Below are positions 55,360 through 63,639 of a stretch of 64,000 bases of DNA, one piece after another; the stretch's first letter is position 1; the number at the start of each line of letters is the position of its first letter. The stretch is from assembly GCF_000521805.1 (NCBI RefSeq), contig NZ_JAMB01000004.1, positions 124,001-188,000 of the forward strand. Direction: 5' to 3'. The position numbers were made by a program, and so were the translations under genes. Origin of the DNA: Marinomonas ushuaiensis DSM 15871 (lineage in GTDB: Bacteria; Pseudomonadota; Gammaproteobacteria; Pseudomonadales; Marinomonadaceae). The notes beneath the pieces were generated by a model. It was not told the origin of the DNA. It saw only the letters and a program-made list of their open reading frames with translations, and searched no databases.

Positions 55360-55887
55360 ATGCGCCTTTTAAAATCCTCTGTTCACCCAAGTCTGTCGTC
55401 TCTCGATCAATCTAGTTTTCTGCGCCTTGCGGCACGTGGGATTATTCTGCGTGGTGAGAAAGTCTTGATGTTGTATACACAGCGTTACGATGATTACACC
55501 TTACCGGGTGGTGGAGTTGATGAAGGTGAGAATCAGGTTGAGGGTTTAATCCGTGAGTTAACAGAGGAGACGGGTGCGCAGAATATTCGTAATGTTGAAG
55601 CCTTCGGTATGTATGAAGAATTTCGCCCTTGGCACAAGGAAGATTTCGATATTGTCCAAATGAAGTCTTACTGCTATACCTGCGATATTGATGAAGAATT
55701 AGGTGAGACGAGCCTAGAAGATTACGAAGTCAAAAATGGCATGAAAGCTGTTTGGATAAATGTCCATGATGCGATTAAGCACAATCTAGATACGATTAAA
55801 AATAGTGATAAAAAAGGCATGTCGATTGAACGAGAAACCTTTTTGTTGTTTCTGATTAGGGATGAGTTGTTAGTGGCTTTGAAATGA
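55360..55887 (+). CDS. Nudix hydrolase, 175 aa
   Basis: A complete Nudix box, G51-x5-E57-x7-R65-E-L-T-E-E-T-G72-A, in LPGGGVDEGENQVEGLIREL. Upstream AARGIILRGEKVLMLYTQRYDDYTLPGG is the usual first strand. It hydrolyses a nucleoside diphosphate linked to another moiety; the substrate cannot be read. Single gene, cytoplasmic. Confidence 0.9.
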   Translation: MRLLKSSVHPSLSSLDQSSFLRLAARGIILRGEKVLMLYTQRYDDYTLPGGGVDEGENQVEGLIRELTEETGAQNIRNVEAFGMYEEFRPWHKEDFDIVQMKSYCYTCDIDEELGETSLEDYEVKNGMKAVWINVHDAIKHNLDTIKNSDKKGMSIERETFLLFLIRDELLVALK

Positions 55888-56197
55888 CTCAAGAGTTTTG
55901 GCTGCTTTTTAAGAATCAGAATCCTTAAAAACAATTTATATTGTGACGTATATTGTCATAGGATATTTAAGGGTTCTGATCCACTTTAATTCGGTAAGTA
56001 TTAATCCAATCAACAATCACTAAGCAAGGCGTATGAACTTGTTTAACAATAGGCATACGATATACGAGTCGTCGGCTTGTGTATTCCTAGGTTCCTCAGA
56101 GCAACTCTGCTGGTCTGTTCCAATGCAGACCGATGTAATAAGATGACAGTAATTACGCTTTAAAAGAAGCCGTCTCGAACAAGAAGAGCATTAGATT
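55888..56197. other. non-coding stretch before the M32 peptidase gene
   Basis: No gene seen. It contains a small GGTCTG-N8-CAGACC hairpin (56112-56131), perhaps in the leader of the peptidase mRNA. Confidence 0.4.
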
Positions 56198-57679
56198 ATG
56201 TCAAATTACGATCAACTTATTTCCCATTACCAAACTATCAATCACTTTAATCATGCCCAGGCTATGCTCGGTTGGGACGCCGCTGCGAATATGCCTGCTG
56301 GTGGTAACGAAGCTCGCTCAAACGCCATGGCGGAATTGTCGGTTCATGTACATCGCTTATCGACTCAGCCACAACTTAGCGAGTGGTTCAATAATGCCGA
56401 AAACGAAACCCTAACCACAGAGCAAACAGCCAGCTTACGAGAAATGAAACGCCAATGGCTGCAAGCCACGCTTTTGCCAGAAGAATTAGTGCAAGCACAA
56501 TCTAAAGCGGGTTCTAAATGCGAGCACGCATGGCGAACACAACGCCAAGAAAACGACTGGACAGGATTCGAGAAAAATTGGAAAGAAGTGGTAACCCTAT
56601 CTCGCGAAGAGGCTCAAATCAGAAGTGACATATTAGGCCTCACACCTTACGACGCCATGCTCGACAAATTCGAACCGGACACCACGACTGTGTCGCTTGA
56701 TGTGCTTTTTTCAGACGTAAAAACATGGCTACCAGAGCTGATTGAGAAAGCGCTCGCAAAACAACAAACTGAATCCATCATCATGCCATCTGGCATTTAC
56801 CCAACCGCCGCTCAAAAGTCGCTTGGGTTAGACATCATGAAGTTATTGAAATTCGATTTCGACCATGGCCGATTAGACCAAAGTGTTCATCCATTTTGTG
56901 GTGGCGTACCATCCGATGTGCGCATCACCACACGCTACGATGAAAGCGACTTTGTACAAGCGCTAATGGGCATCGTTCATGAAACAGGTCATGCTCGTTA
57001 CGAACAAGGTTTACCGAAAGCCTTTGCTGGTTTGCCAGTAGGTGAAGCGCGCTCTATGGGAATCCATGAATCCCAATCCTTATTCTTTGAGATGCAAATT
57101 GGCCGTAGCAAAGACTTCATCACACACTTGTTACGTCTTTCAAAAGACGCCTTTAACGCACACAAAGACCCTGTATTTACCGAAGACAACCTCTACAAAC
57201 TCTACACACGCGTAGATAAAGGCTTTATTCGAGTCGACGCCGACGAACTGACTTACCCAGCGCACGTCATTCTGCGTTATGAAATCGAACGTGACCTAAT
57301 TAACGGCTTAATAGAACACACAGACGTACCAGAAGTTTGGGATGAGAAAATGAAAGCCACCCTTGGTATATCAACCAAAGGCAACTTTAAAAATGGCTGC
57401 ATGCAAGATATACACTGGACAGACGGCGCCTTTGGCTACTTCCCAAGCTACACACTCGGTGCCATGTACGCCGCGCAATACAAAGCGACCATGACACAAA
57501 CTGTCGACATAGATGCCGCCATTAAAAGCGGCGACCTAACCCCAATCTTCCAATGGCTCAGCGACAACATCTGGTCACAAGCCTCGCTTCACACCACAGA
57601 TGAACTGATAAAACGCGCCACAGGTGAAACGCTAAATGCCGCGCACTTTAAAAAGCATTTAGAAGGACGGTACTTGTAA
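56198..57679 (+). CDS. M32 family metallocarboxypeptidase (Taq type)
   Basis: 493 residues, the family's usual length. Zinc motif HETGH at 261-265 (MGIVHETGHARYEQGLP), the HESQSLFFEMQIGRS segment that gives the third ligand glutamate, and DELTYPAHVILRYEIERDLI near residue 350. It removes C-terminal amino acids from peptides, in the cytoplasm. Codon use here (many C-ending codons) resembles dcd and cydDC more than the AT-rich genes around it. Monocistronic. Confidence 0.95.
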   Translation: MSNYDQLISHYQTINHFNHAQAMLGWDAAANMPAGGNEARSNAMAELSVHVHRLSTQPQLSEWFNNAENETLTTEQTASLREMKRQWLQATLLPEELVQAQSKAGSKCEHAWRTQRQENDWTGFEKNWKEVVTLSREEAQIRSDILGLTPYDAMLDKFEPDTTTVSLDVLFSDVKTWLPELIEKALAKQQTESIIMPSGIYPTAAQKSLGLDIMKLLKFDFDHGRLDQSVHPFCGGVPSDVRITTRYDESDFVQALMGIVHETGHARYEQGLPKAFAGLPVGEARSMGIHESQSLFFEMQIGRSKDFITHLLRLSKDAFNAHKDPVFTEDNLYKLYTRVDKGFIRVDADELTYPAHVILRYEIERDLINGLIEHTDVPEVWDEKMKATLGISTKGNFKNGCMQDIHWTDGAFGYFPSYTLGAMYAAQYKATMTQTVDIDAAIKSGDLTPIFQWLSDNIWSQASLHTTDELIKRATGETLNAAHFKKHLEGRYL

Positions 57680-57690
57680 AACGAACGGTT

Positions 57691-57744
57691 CCTTCCCCTT
57701 TTTCCTTTTAAAATAGAGAGCAAGGGGAAGGTCAGGATGGGGTT
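57691..57744. repeat. dispersed REP-like element, copy 3 (diverged)
   Basis: ccttccccttt...aaggggaagg then tcaggatggggttctt; same layout as copies at 21531 and 46032 with a longer loop. Another palindromic element (ttctcacgctcctgcgtgg) follows at about 57757-57785. Confidence 0.55.
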
Positions 57745-57917
57745 CTTGGTTTTGTTCTCGTTCTCACGCTCCTGCGTGGTAATGAATAGCATTCTGCTTT
57801 TAAGCATCATCGTCTTGGAGAGCAGGCTGGAGATTATTACTACAAGGGTCGTACACTACGTGAAGCGTCGAGTTTTTTAACGTGAAATTCGTGGAGCCCC
57901 CCTCAGACTCTAATTAT

Positions 57918-59810
57918 TCAAATATCGAAATCCATATCGAGGATTATTGATACTTCTTGTGATTTTGAGTGAATAGGATCATAAATATCAGAATAAAATT
58001 GGATTATTTCAGTTTTGATTATATTTGAAAATTCTTCATATCCACCAGAGGCTTGTAAATAGTCGAATGCAGAAACAGATATTGTATTATCTAAATCGCC
58101 CTCTCTTGTATTTATTTTACTTTTCTTCTCAATAGCCATCAATTCTGGAATTTCTAATTTTTTCATGGAAAATTTTTGTTGTTTCAAATTAATGCTAACA
58201 TTTTCAAATAGATGATCAAAAAAAATTTCCTCAGCTTCATATTTAAACATTCTTCTTCCTTCTTTGAAAAGCGAGAGAGTCGAAAGTAGGTTTTTATTTG
58301 CTATAACTTCCATAGTGTCACAATCATAAACCCCATCAAATATATTAAAATTAATTTTCTTAGAAATTAAAATTTTTCTTATTATATCATCAATTATTTT
58401 GTTTTTTTTATCATATTCTAATTGAGTTAATTTATTTAAATTAAAATACTCGATTACCAATAGAGAGTTATAATCGTCTGTGTCAATTTTCTTTAAAAAT
58501 TGAAGAACATTATCAAACTTATCTTCTATATCCACAACTTCAGCCAATTTTTTATAGAATTTACCTTTATGCTTATGTGGTAAAGATGCAATAAATTTAG
58601 CAGCATGGAACTCTTGCACTGATTTATGTAAGTATACATATTTATCAAATCCATCTTTTTGAATTAAACATGTAATATTTATAAAATCTTTTTGTATTTT
58701 TTCAATATCTTCTAGTGAAATCTGGTTAAGTTTAATGGCTGATTTTAAATGGTTGTATAAACTTTCTTCAGTGAAATCTAAAGCTCCTTTATTTATGCTA
58801 TCAAAGGAAAAAGCATTGAATATATTGTTTGCGTCTATTGAAGATGTTTTTGAATTTCTTTCACGATTAAAGTTTTTAATTTTGTCATGACGACTGTAAA
58901 GGGTTATAAATAATTTGTCATAAAAATCAATTATATTTTCTGGTACTATATCTAGATATGGGTAACACACGTAAAGTAAATTAACTAAAATTGGAGTAAT
59001 CAAAGTTTCTTGTAAAGGAATGTTGTTTGTTATTAATTCTGGTAATTCAGATAAATTGTTTTTTTTGTCTAATTTAGATAAAATAGCAATGATGTCATTT
59101 TTTTTTAGGTTCATTACCCTTAAATTTGTAATATTAGGTTCATTACAAATTTCAGTGTCTGGCCTAGTTGTTACGATAACGTTACAATTAAACCTAGTTT
59201 TTAATTGAATAATTTCGTTGAGTAATCTTAGTCTATTGATAGATGCAATTTCATCGAAACCATCTAACATAAATACTATTTTTTTAGATTGCAGAAGTAA
59301 CTCAACATCTCCATCGGAAAATGATAACCCAATGTCTATTAATTGTTCTTTAAAATAGTCTAGTATAGAACCGTTTTCAACACGCCTTAACTCAATAATA
59401 AAAGGAAACCGTTTACCATTTTTCATTTCTTCAAGAAATAACTTCCTTAAAATAGTACTTTTTCCTTGTCCTGCAAGGCCAACAATATTAATAATATTAC
59501 TGAATGTTAATGTAGTGTGATCGGTTACAATGATCTCATCGCCATTAGATTGCATTTTGAGTTTTAGCGGAGTGTATATCTCATCAAGGTAAACATCTGA
59601 TTCAGCACTATGCAATGTACGCATTTTCATCTGTCGACTTACATATTTATCTACATAAGTATGTGTTGTATAATCTTCTGATAACTGCTTTAAGAGTTCT
59701 TTTCCTGCTTCTGTATCATGATCCCAAACGGTATCAAGGAGTTTCTTTGTTAGGTACGTTACAGTTTGCTTTAGAGCTACCATTGTAAGTGTTGTAGTTA
59801 CGGCTTCCAT
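57918..59810 (-). CDS. NACHT-domain NTPase (bacterial NLR-like, probable anti-phage protein), 630 aa
   Basis: A STAND-class NTPase. N-terminal helical part with KMRTLHSAESDVYLDEIYTPL; NACHT Walker A GLAGQGKST (about 111-119) and Walker B FMLDGFDEI (about 179-187); sensor TTRPDTE; then HKSVQEFHAAKFIA, typical of NACHT winged-helix parts; and a ~200-residue C-terminal region of unknown type that would be the sensor. The ATG at 59810 has AAGGA eight bases upstream; the frame opens 20 codons earlier without one. Very AT-rich and isolated, it fits the single-gene bNACHT defence proteins. No adjacent effector gene. Confidence 0.85.
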   Translation of the reverse strand: MEAVTTTLTMVALKQTVTYLTKKLLDTVWDHDTEAGKELLKQLSEDYTTHTYVDKYVSRQMKMRTLHSAESDVYLDEIYTPLKLKMQSNGDEIIVTDHTTLTFSNIINIVGLAGQGKSTILRKLFLEEMKNGKRFPFIIELRRVENGSILDYFKEQLIDIGLSFSDGDVELLLQSKKIVFMLDGFDEIASINRLRLLNEIIQLKTRFNCNVIVTTRPDTEICNEPNITNLRVMNLKKNDIIAILSKLDKKNNLSELPELITNNIPLQETLITPILVNLLYVCYPYLDIVPENIIDFYDKLFITLYSRHDKIKNFNRERNSKTSSIDANNIFNAFSFDSINKGALDFTEESLYNHLKSAIKLNQISLEDIEKIQKDFINITCLIQKDGFDKYVYLHKSVQEFHAAKFIASLPHKHKGKFYKKLAEVVDIEDKFDNVLQFLKKIDTDDYNSLLVIEYFNLNKLTQLEYDKKNKIIDDIIRKILISKKINFNIFDGVYDCDTMEVIANKNLLSTLSLFKEGRRMFKYEAEEIFFDHLFENVSINLKQQKFSMKKLEIPELMAIEKKSKINTREGDLDNTISVSAFDYLQASGGYEEFSNIIKTEIIQFYSDIYDPIHSKSQEVSIILDMDFDI

Positions 59811-60002
59811 CAATTCAATCCTTTTAATATGCATTCTAAATATCAAATTAAACATTATAGCGGAAAACAATTGGTTAGAATATAACGACTTATTTAAACA
59901 AGAAGAAACGTGATAGAAAACATCACAATAACAGGGCAGTAAATTTAAAGCTTACTCTAGCTCCATGATTTAATGACTAGAATTATACTAGCTTCTTCTC
60001 TA

Positions 60003-60128
60003 CTAATTTACTTTCCACGATTGTCTAATCTTCCTACCAAAATAAATTACCTTCATTTCAATTAATGTCGTTGGTGCTAAATCACCTAATATGCCATCGT
60101 TAATTTCTTTCAGATCCTTAAAATCCAT
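60003..60128 (-). CDS. possible 41-aa open frame or gene remnant
   Basis: Reads MDFKDLKEINDGILGDLAPT and continues to a TAG at 60003-60005; AAAGG lies ten bases before the ATG. The start lies in one copy of the CCATTCAT-AAGCCTTTCAC repeat found three times in this zone. It may be a gene fragment. No family recognised. Confidence 0.25.
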   Translation of the reverse strand: MDFKDLKEINDGILGDLAPTTLIEMKVIYFGRKIRQSWKVN

Positions 60129-60140
60129 TCATATTAAGCC

Positions 60141-60366
60141 TTTCACGGTTTATTTTCAGTAATCAAAATAAATCAAAATAAATCAAAATAAATCAAAATA
60201 AATCAAAATAAATCAAAATAAATCAAAATAAATCAAAATAAATCAAAATAAATCAAAATAGTAAGAGCTTGTCGGTTAAACTCTCCAGTAATAATGCTAA
60301 TTGGATCAAACACATGCCTCACAACTACATATCTACTTTTAAAAACTGGCTTTCTCTATTTTATTT
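60141..60366 (+). repeat. upstream copy of the eamA leader duplication
   Basis: From tttcacggtttattttcagt through the truncated eamA start this matches 61266-61425 with scattered differences and with the 10-mer array expanded from two to ten copies. Confidence 0.75.
60161..60260 (+). repeat. tandem array, ten exact copies of AATCAAAATA
   Basis: Ten perfect head-to-tail copies of a 10-bp unit. Only about two copies exist at the homologous position near 61288-61306, so the array has expanded here. The period is close to one DNA helical turn. Confidence 0.97.
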
Positions 60367-60421
60367 GGTGCCACCCACCCTTAAAACCCAGTCATACCAA
60401 GCTTTTAAATTCTCTACTTGA
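60314..60421 (+). pseudogene. truncated duplicate of the eamA 5' end
   Basis: Starts ATG-CCT-CAC and reads MPHNYISTFKNWLSLFYLVP, matching the first 16 residues of the intact EamA protein at 61372 (MTQNYTPTFKNWLSL), then diverges into the GTRCCACCCACC repeat and stops after 35 codons. Confidence 0.7.
60368..60402. repeat. direct repeat left of the toxin-antitoxin pair
   Basis: 35 bases starting gtgccacccacccttaaaac; matches 61081-61115 at 32 of 35 positions. A third, partial copy is at 60117-60146. Confidence 0.75.
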
Positions 60422-60533
60422 GGATTTGTTTTTTCACTTTTCCTTCGATTGCTTATTTTAGAAAAGTGACAGTGCGACTTATCAGGATTACAATGACTTC
60501 TCATAGAACTCAAGAGAACCTCGGAGGGTTGGT

Positions 60534-60782
60534 ATGGCGTTGAAAGCGACTTCAGTGAGATTGGATGAAGAGACTTTATCCAGAATAGGTGAAATGGCGG
60601 ATGCTATTGATAGACCTAGAGCTTGGTTAATGGCGCAGGCGATAAAGCAGTATGTAGAGCGAGAAGACGGTTTTATTCAAGATGTTCAAAAAGGAATTGA
60701 AGCAGCGGATGCTGGACGTTTGAGAAACCACGAAGATGTAAAAGCTAAATGGGAGGCAAGGCGTGCAAATCAAATGGACTGA
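60534..60782 (+). CDS. ribbon-helix-helix antitoxin (ParD/CopG-like), 82 aa
   Basis: MALKATSVRLDEETLSRIGEMADAIDRPRAWLMAQAIKQYV is a standard ribbon-helix-helix DNA-binding fold; the C-terminal half (EAADAGRLRNHEDVKAKWEAR) is the toxin-binding tail. GGAGG lies six bases before the ATG. It overlaps the toxin gene by 20 bases. It binds toxin and represses the operon. Confidence 0.9.
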   Translation: MALKATSVRLDEETLSRIGEMADAIDRPRAWLMAQAIKQYVEREDGFIQDVQKGIEAADAGRLRNHEDVKAKWEARRANQMD

Positions 60783-61071
60783 TTTAGCGCAAGACGATTT
60801 AGATCGTGTGGAAGATTATATTAGTAGAACAGAGCATGCCTCTATTGCATTGGCGACGGTGCTGACTATTTTAGATTCTGTTGAGTTAATGTTGCCGATT
60901 CATCCGAAAGCAGGGCGTTTGGGACGATTAGAAGGTACAAGAGAATTGGTTGTTAGTAATGTTCCTTTCATTGTCATTTATCGGATCGCTCAGTCAAATA
61001 CGGATGCGTTGAAACACGAATTACAGATATTAAGAGTGATGCACGATGCTCAATTATGGCCATTGGACTGA
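60763..61071 (+). CDS. RelE/ParE superfamily toxin, 102 aa
   Basis: MQIKWTDLAQDDLDRVEDYI with HPKAGRLGRLEGTRELVV and PFIVIYRI, the usual ParE/RelE strand-helix pattern. The start is GTG at 60763, inside the antitoxin gene, with GGGAGG six bases before it. ParE types poison DNA gyrase and RelE types cleave mRNA; which applies is not visible. Flanked by direct repeats. Confidence 0.9.
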   Translation: MQIKWTDLAQDDLDRVEDYISRTEHASIALATVLTILDSVELMLPIHPKAGRLGRLEGTRELVVSNVPFIVIYRIAQSNTDALKHELQILRVMHDAQLWPLD

Positions 61072-61080
61072 TGTTTTATA

Positions 61081-61115
61081 GTACCACCCACCTTTAAAAC
61101 CCATTCATACCAAGC
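61081..61115. repeat. direct repeat right of the toxin-antitoxin pair
   Basis: gtaccacccacctttaaaac onward; 32 of 35 identical to 60368-60402. Confidence 0.75.
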
Positions 61116-61132
61116 CTTTCACTTTAAGTTTC

Positions 61133-61210
61133 TAACACTCCAATGTCATTTTTACGGTATTTTCAAACAGGCACTGCCTGCGATAAGCAAGCTGTTATGA
61201 CAGAATAGGG
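61133..61210 (-). pseudogene. fragment of a decayed MYG1-family gene (3' end)
   Basis: On the minus strand LDNALFCHNSLLIAGSA matches LDDATFCHNGLFIAGCA of the MYG1-family gene at 63640-64000, then degenerates through stops. Companion fragment at 62461-62526. Confidence 0.7.
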
Positions 61211-61265
61211 CATTATCTAAAGTGGCTGGAATAGATCGGTTTGAGCTTACTTTTATCTGTCTTCG

Positions 61266-61371
61266 TTCACGGTTCATTTTCAGTACTCAAAATAAATCAA
61301 AATAGTGAGAGCTTGTCAGTTAAACTCTCTTTCTTTATATATGCGGTAATATTGCTAACTGGGTCAAACAC
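61266..61371 (+). repeat. eamA leader, downstream copy of the duplication
   Basis: Matches 60141-60313 (ttcacggttcattttcagta, then the gtgagagcttgtcagttaaactc block and gggtcaaacacatg). It probably contains the eamA promoter. Confidence 0.7.
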
Positions 61372-62277
61372 ATGACACAAAACTACACACCTACTTTTAA
61401 AAACTGGCTTTCTCTGCTGCTACTCATTCTGCTGTGGGGAACGTCATTTATGTTTACCGCTGTCTCACTGGAAAGTTTTAGCCCTGTAGCGATAGTCTCT
61501 CTTAGGGTCTTGATTGCAGCGATTATTCTAACGCTCTTTATGTATGCCAAGGGTTGGCGTTTACCTGTGGAGCCGTTGGCTTGGGCGGTATTTTTGCTGC
61601 TGGGTATTATGGGTAACTTGTTGCCATTTTTTCTGATCTCCACAGGTCAGAAGGATATTAGCTCGGGCATTACAGGATTGTTGATGGCATTTATGCCGCT
61701 GGCGACCATGATTTTGGCACATTATTTTGTGGTAGGGGAAAGTCTTAATCGCTTTAAGATCTTCGGTTTTGTATTGGGTATTACTGGCGTGGTAATTGTG
61801 CTTTGGCCATCCTTGGTCAGTGCTCACAGTAACTTGCTGAGTGGTCTATTGATCTTACTTGCTACGTTTAGTTATGCAATTAATGCTATTTTGGTGAGGC
61901 GATTGCCGTCCTATAACCCCGTTGTCAAAGCGGCTGGTATGATGATTATTTCTAGTATCGTTATTGTGCCGTTGTGGCTGTGGCAAGATTTACCCTGGCA
62001 ACAAAGTTATTCTTTAAAAGCCACGTTATCCTTGTTGTGGCTAGGTATCGGCCCAACTGCGTTTGGCACCATTCTCTTGTTTGCTGTTATCGCCACGGCA
62101 GGCCCGACGTTTCTTTCGTACATTAATTACCTGATTCCTATCGTGGCGTATTTTACTGGCGTGCTTCTTTTGGGCGAAGCCATGGAATGGCGCAGCCTAG
62201 CAGCAATGCTATTAATAATTTTAGGGATAGCGCTAACGCGCAAGCGGGTTACTGATTCAATACAGCAACCAAGATAG
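61372..62277 (+). CDS. EamA/DMT-superfamily transporter
   Basis: 301 residues with ten predicted helices in two EamA repeats (LILLWGTSFMFTAVSLESFSPVAI in the first; GPTFLSYINYLIPIVAYFTGVLLLGE in the second). Inner-membrane exporter of metabolites or amino acids; substrate unknown. No strong ribosome site. It lies between two fragments of one decayed MYG1-family gene, in the opposite direction, so it was placed there by insertion or recombination. Confidence 0.92.
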   Translation: MTQNYTPTFKNWLSLLLLILLWGTSFMFTAVSLESFSPVAIVSLRVLIAAIILTLFMYAKGWRLPVEPLAWAVFLLLGIMGNLLPFFLISTGQKDISSGITGLLMAFMPLATMILAHYFVVGESLNRFKIFGFVLGITGVVIVLWPSLVSAHSNLLSGLLILLATFSYAINAILVRRLPSYNPVVKAAGMMIISSIVIVPLWLWQDLPWQQSYSLKATLSLLWLGIGPTAFGTILLFAVIATAGPTFLSYINYLIPIVAYFTGVLLLGEAMEWRSLAAMLLIILGIALTRKRVTDSIQQPR

Positions 62278-62300
62278 ATACCTTAAAGGGATCTGACCCC

Positions 62301-62460
62301 TTAAAACCTACGTGTGTAGTTGCTTACAAAGGTCGTTGTGATTTCTTCTGCAACACGTTTGCGCATCTCTGCGGCGGTTTCCATGCCTAGTTTACCCAAT
62401 GTATTGAATAATTTTTGGTGATATTCAAATGATGTATGCGCAACTGTTTTGTTTGGGGCA
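62301..62460 (-). pseudogene. unidentified coding tail next to the MYG1 fragment
   Basis: On the minus strand about 50 codons read DGLPAPNKTVAHTSFEYHQK and on to VSNYTRRF before a TAA at 62301-62303. It looks protein-like and ends in a stop, but has no start, and I could not place its family. It abuts the MYG1 fragment in a different frame, so the join is a junction between unrelated pieces or a frameshift. Confidence 0.4.
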
Positions 62461-62526
62461 GGTAAACCATCAACAAGGTGTCTTGCGATAACCTAAGTGC
62501 GATGGTTTTCTAAGGAATGTATGGTT
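62461..62526 (-). pseudogene. fragment of a decayed MYG1-family gene (upstream part)
   Basis: The minus strand reads YIP, a stop, then KTIALRLSQDTLLMVY, matching YTPWKTTVLRLSQDALFMIY of the intact gene (63861-63926 at about 80% of bases). Confidence 0.7.
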
Positions 62527-62651
62527 TTGCTAGTAGTGTGGAATAAAGTCTTTTAATATCAATTAGTAATAATTTACAGTGCACTCTTTTATAAGCGTTA
62601 ATGAACTGTGGATGTATGAAGTAACGCGTATTCTTGAGGAAAAAGTTTAAT

Positions 62652-63518
62652 ATGCTGATGTTGAATAAAACTGTCATTGTTACCGGTTCAAATTCTGGGA
62701 TTGGAAAACATTCAGCAATTGAACTGTGTAAAATGGGGGCTCATGTTGTCATGGCGTGCAGGGAGACCGCCTACGGTAATGAAAAGTCGGTATTCGATGT
62801 CATGAAAGAAATAAAGGCGTTGAATCCAAATGCTCAACTGTCCTTCATACCCTTAGATTTAGCGTGCTTTGAATCTATTCGAAACTTTGTTAATCAGTTT
62901 AATCAAAAACACAGACGCCTAGATGTTTTGCTCAATAATGCAGGGGTTGTTTGTCTTGATAAGCAAAAAACAGTTGATGGTTTCGAATTGACAATGGGTG
63001 TTAATCATTTGGGGCCTTTTCTATTAACGAACCTTTTGTTAGATACGCTTATAAGTACCCCTGGCGCACGTGTTGTTAATGTTTCTTCTAAAGCTCATGC
63101 GAAAGGTAATATTAAATTTTCCGGGAATACGATTAAAGAGCGACGACCTTATCGTGGGCTTATCACTTACGCTGATTCAAAGTTAGCGAACATCTATTTC
63201 ACTCAAGAGTTAGCTGAGCGTTTAAGTGATCATAAAGTAACTGTTAATGCGTTACACCCAGGGGGAGTGGCAAGCAATATATGGCCTGATTCGAAAGGGA
63301 TTGTTGGGATGATTAGGCGGCGGATAATTAAAAATCTGAAAAAACCAGAGCAGGGTGCGAGTACGTCTATTTATCTTTGCTCATCGCCTGAAGTAGAGGG
63401 TGTGTCAGGAAAATATTTTTATAAGAAAAAACAGATTAATCCACATAAACGAGCGGAAAAAATCGATATAAAAAAGAAGTTTTGGCAAGTATCTGCAGCC
63501 TGTACTGGTCTAGAATGA
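62652..63518 (+). CDS. short-chain dehydrogenase/reductase (retinol-dehydrogenase-like)
   Basis: About 288 residues. NAD(P) loop TGSNSGIG, NNAG, catalytic serine in VVNVSSKAH, and the YADSK active-site motif (Tyr-x3-Lys). The length and the order of motifs fit the RDH/WW-oxidoreductase branch. GAGGA lies upstream of the ATG at 62652; a TTG at 62634 overlaps that site and is less likely. Substrate unknown; cytoplasmic. Confidence 0.88.
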   Translation: MLMLNKTVIVTGSNSGIGKHSAIELCKMGAHVVMACRETAYGNEKSVFDVMKEIKALNPNAQLSFIPLDLACFESIRNFVNQFNQKHRRLDVLLNNAGVVCLDKQKTVDGFELTMGVNHLGPFLLTNLLLDTLISTPGARVVNVSSKAHAKGNIKFSGNTIKERRPYRGLITYADSKLANIYFTQELAERLSDHKVTVNALHPGGVASNIWPDSKGIVGMIRRRIIKNLKKPEQGASTSIYLCSSPEVEGVSGKYFYKKKQINPHKRAEKIDIKKKFWQVSAACTGLE

Positions 63519-63567
63519 ATACTTGTTTGTCTCTATGTTGAACAAGCATACTTCTAAATCTGCCAAA

Positions 63568-63627
63568 TAAAAAAGACCGACATAATGACGTTATCCCCAA
63601 TAGTTGGGTAATCAAATCGGTCTTTTT
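63568..63627. terminator. terminator between the SDR and MYG1-family genes
   Basis: Outer stem aaaaagaccga/tcggtcttttt with an inner TTATCCCCA/TTGGGTAA arm; serves both convergent genes. Confidence 0.8.
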
Positions 63628-63639
63628 CATTTCAAATCT

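Noticed and set aside
60161..60260. The 10-bp array as a CRISPR array or replication iteron
   Set aside because: There are no spacers between units, and no Rep-like gene or DnaA boxes are near.
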